Assembly: GCA_013397075.1 (NCBI GenBank)
Contig: VWZS01011026.1
Coordinates: forward strand, 298 to 64,297
Source: Rhabdornis inornatus
Lineage: Eukaryota; Chordata; Aves; Passeriformes; Rhabdornithidae
DNA length: 64,000 bases
Reading direction: 5' to 3'
Below, in pieces: positions 36,228 to 46,800 of the stretch. The position numbers and the translations under genes are program-made. The notes under the pieces were generated by a model. The model saw nothing but the letters and a program-made list of their open reading frames with translations, was not told the DNA's origin and did not search any database. Position 1 is the stretch's first letter; every line of letters begins with the position of its first letter.

Positions 36228-36260
36228 GATGGCTGAGGGATGGCTGAGGGATGGCTGAGG
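36228..36260. repeat. 11-bp tandem repeat, three perfect copies
   Basis: GATGGCTGAGG is repeated at 36228, 36239 and 36250 with no mismatch, at the left edge of the CpG-enriched region. Perfect identity suggests recent or ongoing slippage. Confidence 0.95.
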
Positions 36261-36410
36261 CTCAGCACATGGAGATGAAGCGCCGGGTGCTTCTCCGGGA
36301 TGTCGGAGCCACTGAGCATATCGGCTTCCCGCATGCTTGCTGTGTCACACTTGCCAGCTGAATTCACGGGAGCTCGCTGTGGGCTGCCCCTCCGGTCCCA
36401 ACCCAGCCTG

Positions 36411-36560
36411 GTTAATTGATGCAGTAATCCTCTGGATTTCCTCATTAGCAGCCGCTAATGGCCATCGCGTTAGCAACGAGCAGTGCGAGCAGGACCGATT
36501 CAATTAAGCCTCTAATAAACCCATTGTAAACGGCAATAACCGCGGAGTTCAAAGGCAGGA
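36411..36560. promoter_or_regulatory. strong candidate conserved enhancer element
   Basis: Within 150 bp are TAATTGAT (36413-36420), TAATCC (36425-36430, an OTX/PITX-type word), GCTAATG (36454-36460) facing CGTTAGC (36468-36474), CAATTAA (36501-36507), CTAATAAA (36512-36519) and CATTGT (36522-36527, a SOX-type word). Many CpGs have survived, in contrast to the flanks. It has no repeat signature and no coding frame. This density of homeodomain and SOX-like words is the hallmark of developmental enhancers in vertebrates. Conservation itself has not been tested here. Confidence 0.45.
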
Positions 36561-36940
36561 TTACAGAAACTCTTCCCAATGGCTTGTGACAGCAGACGGG
36601 GTGTGCGACTCGCTCTGATTAATTGGTTGCAATGGACTGAATGACTTTCTTGGAAACCCATTGCACTGACGGGTAGGAAGACTAGGGGAGGTGAGGAAGG
36701 AGGCAGCGAGGCAGTGATTCCCGCACTCCCCAGGGCAGGCTCCAGTCCGCAGCGCGGTGCAGCGATGCTCGGCCGGGCTGGCGGCTCCTCGCTGCAGCCC
36801 GCGCACGGCACAGGTGACTCCGCGAGCTGCTCGACAGCACACCCTCGTTTCCTCGCACACTCCATCTGAAGTGACTTGGCAGCTGATTTCCATAGATAAT
36901 TTGCGGCCTGTCAGTCATCCAGAAGACACTGCAGTGAGCA
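36561..36940. promoter_or_regulatory. candidate regulatory element or CpG-rich promoter region
   Basis: TTAATTGG lies near 36619, AGATAA at 36894-36899 and CTGTCA at 36908-36913, on both sides of a CpG-rich core at 36721-36860. Frames on both strands here reach 92-117 codons because the sequence is GC-rich; none resembles a known protein. A GT-type donor-like word (CACAGGTGAC near 36810) lies inside the core, so a non-coding or 5' exon cannot be excluded. Confidence 0.38.
36721..36860. other. small CpG cluster of island density
   Basis: I count 17 CpG dinucleotides in 140 bp, close to the number expected from the base composition. The rest of the window is clearly CpG-poor. The cluster is shorter than a classical CpG island, but CpGs extend leftward to about 36170. 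Confidence 0.75.
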
Positions 36941-37669
36941 AGGCTAGGCAGAAATGTCTCACTGAAAACTTCTTCATTCCAATGGTTGTGGGGTTTGTTT
37001 CTTTGTTGTTCTGCTATTCCCTGGATAAAAGTTAAATGAATCTTGTAAAATTCCTTTTTGGAGAATGCGAGATAAGAAAATTTAAATATGGGGAAAAAAA
37101 TCAGAAATTGCCGGAATTGCTTTTGAAAAGACTTTTTGTTTTCTTCTTCACTACTTTATTCACATTATTTACAATGTGAAGATTATACATGCTGACATCA
37201 TCAGAACTTATTTAAAAGCTATTAAAAGAGACCAAAACTGGAAAATTAAATTAAAAAGAAATAAGAGAACTGAAAACATGATTTTGAAATGTTTAAGTAA
37301 TTGAGATATTACCATGTTCTATTTCTGGAGAAACACTGGCATATTAATTTCAACTTCTAATTGTTGTAATTAATTTCATTCCGCTTTTGCACTGATTAGA
37401 CTGGATAGGTAGGTCACATAATAGGTCTTTGTCCTCTTGTGGGATGTGTGTGATTCCTGGAATCAAGTTTCCCATGTAAATCCTGGTTACAGAGGGTCTG
37501 AAATCTCTCTTATCATATCTCCTTCAGGACTCATTTAAACGTTGCTGGTTCTGCAAACACACAACTCAACTCTTGTACTAGAAACCTCATGAAAATGACC
37601 ACAGATGGGGTACTAACACGCAAAATGATTTTATAACTGAAAATAAAGTTTCCAGGTGATAATTTTTTG
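36941..37669. other. AT-rich non-coding stretch
   Basis: The stretch at about 37260-37400 contains TAAGTAATTGAG and GTTGTAATTAATTTC, again homeodomain-like. It could extend the regulatory block, but the base composition is biased enough that I do not call it separately. Confidence 0.35.
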
Positions 37670-37702
37670 CCCCCCCCCCNNNNNNNNNNNNNNNNNNNNN
37701 NN
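37670..37702. other. poly-C run and assembly gap (Ns)
   Basis: Ten C residues at 37670-37679 run straight into 23 N at 37680-37702. Sequence on both sides is normal. Short-read assemblies commonly break at G/C homopolymers, so the real run is probably longer and the gap size may be nominal. Reading frames drawn across it are meaningless. Confidence 0.97.
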
Positions 37703-40700
37703 TTTCTTTGGTTCTGCAGCCTCCTGGTTCTAGAGCCTTCAGACTTTGCATCACCTTGAAGACACACCTTGCATGAGCCATAGCTCAGGCAAACACAGAA
37801 GGAGCCCAGGGCCCAGTGCATCGCTGAGCTCCCATCTTTTGTCCAGCCTCACTGGCTCACAGCCGTGTTGTCTACACCAGAAGGTCTGACCTGATGATGC
37901 AAGGGTTTAACACCAGGGTTTGCCCAGCCACGGCCAAGGGTGAGTAGGGAAGGAGCTGTTAGCAATAAAATATACATGGACTTGATCTGTAGTCAATCTC
38001 AAATGCTTCTGAATCAATTGGACATTCTCTCTTTGCAACCTAGGGATTCCAATATCTCTTATCGGCATGGGATAGAAATGTATCATCATGCAGTTCTCCT
38101 TCCAGGCTTGATAATACAATTACCTTCTCTGGACAATTCCCAGTACACAGAGAGAGTTCGGAAGAGCTGTTAGCACTTTGTGAACCTGCTCTGGCTGGGA
38201 TTTCAAGGTAATGACTCCCTGACACCTCCTCTGTGTCCCCAGGAGAAAAACCTATTTACCACTGCATCTGACTCAGCCCAGGAATAACAGCAGCCTTTTA
38301 TTTTCTGCCAGTAATGCCCTGGGCAAAGCTCTTAACCTCCTTGTTGATGCATACAAATCTAAAAAGACTCCATAAGAAGCAATGTAAGTTTTCCATAAAA
38401 ATACAAGGCCTGCACATAGCAAAACAGAAAGAGAGAAGGAGAAGAAGGAGATTGACAAGAAGGCAAGCTGGTCCAAACCCAGCAACAGGAACCCCAGCTC
38501 CACTTGCCATGAAACTTAAGGACAGGAATAGTTATCCTCACTCCCTCTGTGAGAAAGTGAAGCTATCTGTCTTTCATACATGCTTTCACACTTTCTTTCC
38601 CTACCACCCCTGTATTTATTCAATCATTCTGGCTGCAACAGTCTTAAAATTATGACTGGATAGTTCTCTGGATTTTGAGGGACCCCTTTGTCAGAAGAAT
38701 TTCTGGAAAGTGGTTCCTACTTATTGAAATTGAGAGTTCAGCAATTTGAAGATGTTGAGTAAATTAACAACAGATTGAATAAAGATATGATTTTCTGTTT
38801 TACCAGTAACTACTTTTAAGGAATGCTCTAACCAGATACATACACTTGCACAACCATATTCTTTTATTTTCTATCAAATAAGAATCTGACTTCATGTATT
38901 ATGATCTGTGTGCTCCTCACTGGGATTTTAGACCTTAGACTCTGTGCTTGCCAACCTTGACCTTGGAGATTCTCACTGTATAGGCACCATTTAAATTTGT
39001 TTCTCCAAATCCCTTTAATTTTTTCATCACTGAGTGTACATGTGGCTGTCGGTCACATGAAAAAAAAGCATGTAATATAGAGGAGGGAGGGCTGCAACAC
39101 TGAGAGAAGTTTTCCTTGGGCTGAAAATGCTCAGCCTGCTGTGGCCACCCTAGGAAGATGGTCTGGATGCTGCACCAGTGTATCAGAAACCAGGGCAGAA
39201 CAGATCAGGGGGCCAGGCAGGATGGGGACAAAGCATAGGAAGGTAACTCTTTCTTAAATTATACCCTTGGAGTACGTGTCAGCAGGGACAACACTGAATA
39301 ACTCTGAGTTGTAACCTTACCTCTGGGTGCTTGTCACCACCTCCAGTTTCTGTCTTGCCTTTTTTCCCTTTCCCTTACCCTTCCTGCACTCTTTTGTTCT
39401 CTTAATTCTTGCTTCTGAAGAACACCGCAGCATTCATATGTAAATTGCACCGAGTGCTGCAAGGGGGAGTGTGTCTCAAGGAGGAATACATGCCATCCTC
39501 CTCCCGTTGCATTTTCCACTCCTCTCTCTCAGTCTAGGAAAAGAGGCAGGGATAGGACGTGTGCGGGATGGGGAGATCCCACGCATGGCCTCCTCCTGCA
39601 TTTCCTTTGCACCTCTGCCTCCATGCTCCCTGTTTCTGCAGTTAGCAATTAAAGCTGTCATTTCTCATTGCGCCCACAGCATGTGGGGCGGTCGGTACTG
39701 CAGGTACCGCCCTGCACCAGGGTCATCCCAGGTACCAGTCTGTCACAGCCCAGAGCTGCAAGGCTGTCCCATTCCTTTGACACAAATGTGATGACTGTCA
39801 TAGTGTCGTTGTTTGTATAGGTCTAAGTCAAGCGGAAAAATCACATACAGACACACACATGGAGAGATTTTTAATTTTTTTTCCTCTCAGGAAAGGGATT
39901 TTCAGGAGAAGTCTCCCCCGGGGGACTGAAAACAGAATTTCTTCATGTGTAGGCAGTGTGCTGGCAGGTTTTTGTCACTTTCATTCACTCCCTAGATAGG
40001 TTACTGGGGGCTGAGAGCTACTGCTCTTCTCTTCCCTGTCATCTCTTAGCCAGATAATCAGCTTCAAAAATCAAAGATTTCTGTCCTGTAAGTCAATGGA
40101 GCAAAGCCATATAGCACAGCCTGAAAAAAGAGAAGAGATCTACCTGGTCGGCTTTCCTATTCTGCTGGGTACTGACGCATTTATTCTCACCACACACCAT
40201 CGTCCAGATTTAGCTTATTCAGCCATGGCAACCCAGCTGCCTGGCACTTGTGCTGTATTTTCTTCCAGGCTGTGTATGACGTGTTCCCTCTGCTCTGCCC
40301 CTCCTTGCCCCTTCTTGAGGAGCAGGGTCTGAATTCGGCACAGGTTCAGGAAGGTTTCACACCAGCTACTCACCCTTTCAGTCAGTGCTGCCAAGGTTTC
40401 TGGACTGAAATATCACTACAGCTGGTTGGAGACAGTCACCTTTCTGAGCCCAAGGGATGGTTGTGCAATATGAATAAGGTATTGCTTCGTGAGGATGCTG
40501 GCTGCCCCAGCAAGCACTACTCCATGCTGGAGCACTACAGAGGTGAGAAGAGCAGCAGCACCTGCAAGCCCTGCATAGACCCAGGGTGCCACGGTGGGAA
40601 ATGCTGAATGCTCCCTGGGATCACCCACTCATCCATTGGTAACATTCAGAAATCTGATGAAGACTATTGGCAGCTGTTTTGACTTTTGTTGTTGCAGTTG

Positions 40701-41479
40701 CTGTCACTGATGTATCTGATGGTGGGCCCCAATGCAGAGTGCCTTCAGGTTAGGGGAGACTTCCCTTTGTGTTTAGCAGATTGTGGCTCAGAGGCGTGCT
40801 GCTGGAAAGACAACACTGGACTGTGTGCTTTGGCTGCCAAGGTGGCTAACCCTGGTTTCCCTCTCCCCCTCCCTGCCCATGCTGACAGGGCCTGAGCAGC
40901 CCTGTGGTGAACCTGCAGGATATAAGACTGATGCAAAAGGAGATAAACCAGTGGACCAGTGGAAGGGGTGGGGGGATGTGAGCTAAGGATTTCGTCTTGC
41001 AGTAAGGCTGAGACCAGCTTTTGATGAGTGGATGGGTGGATGCAATACAGTAAAGCCCTTTTCTCTGCAATGCATCTGAGATAGCTGAATGAGAAGGAGC
41101 AGCTTTTTAAAGGATATTTCTCTGCTGCAAGGCTGAGCACAGCTTGCATGGCTGGATGCAGAGATGGGGCAGCACTGCCTCTGGTTACACTGAGAGCAAG
41201 GGATGGAAGCAAGCTTGCAGGGAGGTGCTATTCTCAGCAATGTCAGGTGTATGAAATGTCCATTCATCAGGAAAGAAGCCACAGTTTTATGCTTTTGATC
41301 TCAACTACTGATTCACAGTGATTTATATCAACAGCTACAACCTGTATTTACATAAGATTTCTCACAGGACTGTCAGGGCTCTGTAGAGGAGACGAAAAAT
41401 GATCTCAAGGCTAAAATTGTAAAGCCAGAGAGCCAGGTTCTTTGCAGGACTCTGCCAAAGCCTCCTGTATCCATTTAGA
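37703..41479. other. non-coding stretch, no gene seen
   Basis: No repeat family, RNA gene or exon is recognised. Segments near 37940-38110 and 39400-39470 have a mildly enhancer-like texture. The 155-codon minus frame at 40745-41212 has no recognised domain. Confidence 0.4.
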
Positions 41480-41640
41480 AAGGTTACTTTAAGCTTAGCC
41501 CTTCATGCCTGAGTTTCTCCAGCTCTGAAATGGGGACAATAACACTATTCATCTTCACACAGAGGGGTGGGTGATGGAAACTTCATGAGATGTGATTAAA
41601 AAAAAAAGCTTTAAGGTCTTGCATAGAAAATGCATAGCTC
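41480..41640 (+). mobile_element. MIR-like ancient SINE fragment
   Basis: AGGTTACTTTAAGC, then ATGCCTGAGTTTCTCC, then CTCTGAAATGGGGACAATAAC follow the MIR order of '...GTTACTTAACC...', 'TGCCTCAGTTTCCTC' and 'CTGTAAAATGGGGATAATAA'. A diverged counterpart of the '...AAGCGCTTTGAGATC...' part may follow a poly-A run at about 41600-41640. Amniote MIR copies are known in birds at low number. Divergence is high, as expected for so old a family. Confidence 0.55.
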
Positions 41641-43730
41641 CTAGCAATAACATCCCTTGGGTGAAAGAGCACACTAAAATCTTTAGTAATCCTGCCTTGC
41701 TCTGGGTCTGTCTCCAATGAAGAGACACTTTGTCTCAGTCTGGATTAGATAGATATGCCCAGGCCAGGATGCATTCCTTCAGTCACTGCTATTTGCATGA
41801 CCTGACACTTAAAGAAGTCAAAAGGGACAGGGTGGGGGCACAGTCCCAATCCCAAGGATAGGGCTGTCAGGGCCCATGCATAGTTGTGATGTCTACTAGA
41901 AGCTAATGTGCACCCCTAACAGCCCTGTTATGCCTGCAGAGTGTCTATTCTCCCGTTTCTATCAGAGCCCAGTGCCTAAGAGGCACCGCTGCTCCACGTG
42001 GGAACCCTGACTGACAAACCTGACCCCTCTGCAAGGTGCCAAAGTATTGGAAAGGGTCTGTGTGTGTCTCAGGGAGTGAAGGTTGCTGTTATCCCAGCCA
42101 GGTGGTATACAGGAGGGGAAGGCTCTGTCCATAGTTCAGCCGTGTGTTTTCCTGCTGGGATGTTTAACCTTTTTTTTTTAAGCCTCAGTGAATAAATTAA
42201 CCAGTTCAGAAAATTATATATGACTTACTAAGACAGAACCAAGAGAAGACATTATTTGCTCACAATAGACACTGTTGGACTCTCCCAGTATAAGCAGGGA
42301 AAATGAGTGATTTTCCTTTACTGTGCCAGGTCCAGAGAGGAATCTCTCTTCTCATTTCAGGATGACAGTGAAAAAACATGGTCAGTAAGAACAGATTTGT
42401 TGAGCTCAGCAGATCTTCCTTTATCTTAATGTCCAGATTCTGCTAGCCCAGAAATCACTTGTCTGAACCAGGCCTTTTAATTACTCCCTTTGTGCAGTTC
42501 TGGGAGAAGCATCCCAGGTTTAAGGTACTTGAGGGCATTCCAGACTGCTGCAGCTCTCACCCAAGGTAGATAGGGTCTCCAGCCAAGAGAAGAGAGGCTG
42601 CTGGCTGCAATGAGCAAGCAGATACACGTGTTTTGTCCCACAGTGGACTGTGGTGAAGATACAAGAGTGTTGTGTGATACAAGAGTGTTATGTGAGGCTG
42701 TGTTATGATGATATTAGATAACAGTATTCTGCACAGCAATTCTCTCCCGAGCACAGAGCTATGTGGCTCAGAGCACCATGCTGGCTCGGCATCATCAGAG
42801 CTGCTAAACAGATGAAAGGCCTTTAGTCCATATGTCTTGAAGTTGGGCACAAGTAGAAAATATTGATTTGTGGTGACAAATTTAATTTCTAAATTAATTG
42901 AAGAAAGCTATCATTCTGCCTCAAGCTGTTCCATTTGCATAAGAATGAGATCACCTTACACAAGAACAAAGAGACACTTATACACAGTGAATTGTGCAAA
43001 AAACCCCCACAAATTAGCTGGAGGTGGGAGCGCTGAACAGCCACTGACAGGACAAAATTAGCTAGTCTGCATCGTAACTTTTATAGAAACAACAAGGAGG
43101 AAGGCAAACAGATCTTTGAAGAAAACATGGATTTTTTTCTGAAAAATGTACATTTTGGTACACTTCATTTGATTGATAAATGACCTAACAAAGCATGCAA
43201 CACTATCTGCCTGTCCCATTCTTGGTGTGGCGCACACAGCAATTTGCAGAACACTTTAACATCCCCTAGCAAAAGTGTTCCAATCTCCACTTTTACCCAT
43301 AGGTCTATTTATCGAAATGTTTATGTCCATGCAAGAGGCAGGTTTTAAAGTACCTCTGGTACATTGCCTGCATAACTTATTAGTTATAGGCATCTGATTT
43401 GGCAAATTTTAGTGTGGGTTGCTGTACATTCAACCTTCTAGGCTACAGCTTTGCTTTAGCAATTCCCAGCAACAGACACAGGTAGAGGCAGTTCTGACCT
43501 GCACAGAGCATCAACACAACCTGCAAACATTCCTGGGTGCACATACACACTTAGCAGCTGGGCTGGGGTGGACAAAGCTCCCCTGCCTCCTAGTAAATCC
43601 ATAACTGAGATAACTCAGGAGCAAGCTTTTCTCACTGAGCCCATATGCTGCAGCCTCTTTTGCCAACACTTGCTTTGAACAAGTGCTTGAACACATGCTT
43701 AGCATTATTAGTGGATATGCTTGTCTCTTG
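41641..43730. other. non-coding stretch, no gene seen
   Basis: Apart from an 18-bp tandem doublet at 42659-42694 and a T run at about 42170, nothing is recognised. Confidence 0.45.
42659..42694. repeat. 18-bp tandem doublet
   Basis: ATACAAGAGTGTTGTGTG is followed directly by ATACAAGAGTGTTATGTG, with one mismatch in 18. Confidence 0.92.
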
Positions 43731-43831
43731 TAAGGTCTCTCAGGAGGTCTGTGGCAGACCTCAGAGTTGGACCCAGGTGTCTGGGAATGGACCCAAATTC
43801 AGGGCTCTGCATCACTGGAGCAGACCAAGGT
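43731..43831 (-). mobile_element. MIR-like ancient SINE fragment
   Basis: CAGGAGGTCTGTGGCAGACC, then AGAGTTGGACCCAGGTGTCT, then AGGGCTCTGCATCACTGGAG matches the reverse complement of the MIR 5' half (order 'GTCAGTGGCAGAGCC', 'AACCCAGGTCTC', 'AGTGCTCT...CCACT'). The fragment is therefore in minus orientation. It is diverged, and part of the family's length is missing. Confidence 0.5.
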
Positions 43832-45507
43832 GACAGCTAATAGCAGAGCTTAGCTATGCTGCAGGCAGCTCTTCCTCATGTTTCTTTTCTTCACGCACAC
43901 ACACTCTCACCTCACGTCTAAACTGATAAAAAACTATTCCTGGCTGTCAAACAGGCAAATTTCATAGGAATAGGGGAAGGGAAAGAAAAAACAATAAAAC
44001 ACCAAACCCTTACATTTTTTCATGGCAAATGTTTGCTCAGCTCTTCTTCTGACTATGACTAAGAATATTTCATACTCCAATAATCCATCACACTTAATGC
44101 TGCTAACTTTTCAATACTGACTGTACAACCCACAGAACCCCTTCTGGGATTCTTTATCATCACAGCAACAACCACAGAAGACATTTGTCCTGCTGGTGAA
44201 AGGCATTAAAATCACATGGTCATCTAAAGTCCTTCCAGCCCTTTTCAGGATGTGAAAGATATAACTGATTCACAGTTATATTCACAGACAAAGCCTCATT
44301 GTTTCTCCCTTTATGTGGTTCTCCCTGGGAGTTTCTGTGTAGAAATGGTGTGGGTGGGGGTATCAACCACCTCAGAGAGGTGGCAGGTGTAAAGGGAAGT
44401 AGTAAGGGACCCTTCAACTAATGCCCTTCTGAAATCGTCTTGTTCTGGGCTTTTTTTTTATTGCTGCAGTCCTACACCTCCATGCCCTAGGGGTAACTGC
44501 TGTCTCTGGAGCTGTGTTTGGCACCAGGAAACTGCTCTGTGCTGGGCAAACTGTTGCTTGGGGCTTGGGAAGCAGAGAAGAGAGGAAGGCTGCTACTGGG
44601 TATTTGATGGCTGGAGAAACTGTTATTGGTGGCTACTGGCTGCTCTTTCCAAGCCCTCTGATTTGCTGCTGTAACTGTATGCATGATGGCTGCCTAACCT
44701 GCTCCTGGGTGGAGGAAACACATCTTGGGTTGTTTGGGAATACTCATCTAAGCTGGTTTATATTAGCAGAGCTGTGCTAGTGAGTGCCAGTGATGCTGCT
44801 CTGCTGCCAGGTCTGGAGCATGGTGATTTCTTAGTCTGCCTGAGCTGTACCCATAAAAGTGTGCCCAAGTGCAGCCTTTGGGTGCTTATGGGAGTAGCTG
44901 TGGCTTAACTTCAGGAGCACATAGATTTGTCTGGGTGAGGCTGCTCATGCTGTATGTGAGTGCCCAGGCCTTGTCGTGAGTGGCAAAACTTGCACATGAG
45001 AAACTATGGGAGCATGTGGCTATTTAGCAGGTGGACATGCTATGACCCAGCTGTACTGGTAACAAAAGCTGAGCTGACCCAGCTTAGAGACCTAAAGGGA
45101 GAAAATGTTTAGTCCAAAGGAGTGTTAGGATTTTCTTAAGTGTGAATACTGCTGGGATATGCAGGTGATGTACGGGTCATCTCTACCAACTGCAGTGATT
45201 CATCCAGTGATCCTATACACAGGAAATCCATACACCTCTTACATGCCAAAACCTCCTGTGGCTTCACTACAAATCTGAGTGCAAACCCTGAATCCACATC
45301 CTTACCTCAAAAAGGGCATTTCACTAGCATAATATCTTCCTAGTACTGACTTCTAGATTTCCTTTCAATACATTTAAATAAATGTTTGGCTTGAAAATAA
45401 TCTTGGGCAAAACAGACTGCTTAACAGAGCAATAGGATCCTAGCTCTTGTTTTGCCCAAATCTCTGAGTAACGGGTCATTACTGATGTTTTTTTTCCTTC
45501 CAAATAG
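43832..45507. other. non-coding stretch, no gene seen
   Basis: A small palindromic ACATTTA-AA-TAAATGT lies at 45370-45385. No exon, RNA gene or repeat family is recognised. Confidence 0.45.
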
Positions 45508-45623
45508 AGCCTGACAATGCAGTGCTGTTTCCCTCACAGCTGAAGCCAGGGCAAGAAGATGAGTGTGGGACCAAACCTGACAAGGAGCTGGTCCTGCATC
45601 CAGACACTGCCTCACTGCTATAA
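45508..45623 (+). other. weak candidate terminal exon (possible short coding 3' end)
   Basis: A run of T followed by CCTTCCAAATAG (to 45507) is a good 3' splice acceptor. The frame starting with CCT at 45510 stays open for 37 codons to TAA at 45621-45623. It encodes a polar, protein-like C-terminus that begins PDNAVLFPSQLKPG and ends HPDTASLL. I do not recognise the peptide. No matching upstream exon is visible, and 37 open codons can easily occur by chance, so this is a lead and not a gene call. Confidence 0.15.
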
Positions 45624-46529
45624 GGTCATTCTGACATCTACAGGAAGCTCTCAGCTGCTCTCCTGATCAGAGAATATTGAGGTCAGACCTGTGAGACTTG
45701 CTCAGGACAGAATTGCACCAAGCTCACTCTTGAGTCCTTTGAGAATATTATGCTCCCTGGTTTAAGTGGGTCCTACAACTCTCATACATAAAATCTGCTG
45801 TGATGTCCATAAATGCAGTTTATCCATAGGCTCCAGTCTGATTCATGCTATGAGAAGTCTCTTCAGGCCTGAGAGAGATTACCAACAGATGCTCAGCTGA
45901 AGTGCCCTTGAGGCTATGTGGGGAGCCCAACAGGAAAGCAGTTGGGGCTGGGTCTTGGGTAGCAGCTCAGCACACGAAAGGGGATGTAGGAAGCATCTGG
46001 ATGTAGCAACTCTGCTTCAATCATATTTTGTATCTATATATGAACCTTTAAACTTCTGGAAAAGATGTTCACTTGGCATAACCAAACCTGCAAGGTCTTC
46101 TTGCTGAATGCCCATAGTTAACCTGGGTTTTCAAATTTCAGGTTGTGTTTATTGCAAGCACTGGGAACAGCAGGACTTATAGTTATCCAAATTCTTAAAC
46201 GCAATCCATTAGGTAAATGGTACAAAGAACAAACGATGTAGGCCATCTGAATGAGTATCGTTTTAGGGCACTGGCAATTAAACTGTAAAAAGTTTAAAAT
46301 AGTCAGTCTGTCTGTCTTCAAATGAAAGGGGAGATGCAATTCAGTACCCCTTTCTGCAGAAGGTGTGTTCAGGTCTGGCTCTTTACATTGGTAAAGGCAC
46401 AAGTACAGACATTGTCAGGATCCTGTGGTGTTAAACATTTTTCTCATCCTGCATAAAAGTGACCCTTTTCACTCTCATGCTATCTCAGAGCACACATATA
46501 AAAGCTGCTGGCTCAGGTGCCCGCTGCAG
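45624..46529. other. non-coding stretch, no gene seen
   Basis: Mixed sequence without a recognised repeat or exon. Confidence 0.45.
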
Positions 46530-46800
46530 GGGAGGGGAAAAGAGTCACGGAACAGGAACCAGAACAGCTGATACAAATTACCTCTCAAATTGGAGCAAAT
46601 GCTCCCAGAAATGTCACCTATTAAAATATCAACTAATAAGTTCCTGCTGCAGCCCAAATAACTCAAGAGAGAAAAAAAATAAATCCTGATAATCCTCAGG
46701 CGCAGGTTTTTTGTGAGCTTTGAATTCTGGGGTTTATCAGTTTTGTACTTAATGCAATTGATAAGGCTCGGGGCAATATTTATTTCAAAAACCTGCTGGA
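46530..46800. promoter_or_regulatory. candidate conserved non-coding element
   Basis: Contains ACAAATTACC near 46574, TCAACTAATAAG near 46629, TGATAATCC near 46687 and TTAATGCAATTGATAAGG near 46749, in non-repetitive sequence without a frame of interest. The call is made on texture only. Confidence 0.33.

Noticed and set aside
36512..37035. Frames of 78-117 codons on both strands in the CpG-rich region
   Set aside because: GC-rich sequence is poor in stop codons on both strands. The products resemble nothing known. A non-coding first exon stays possible.
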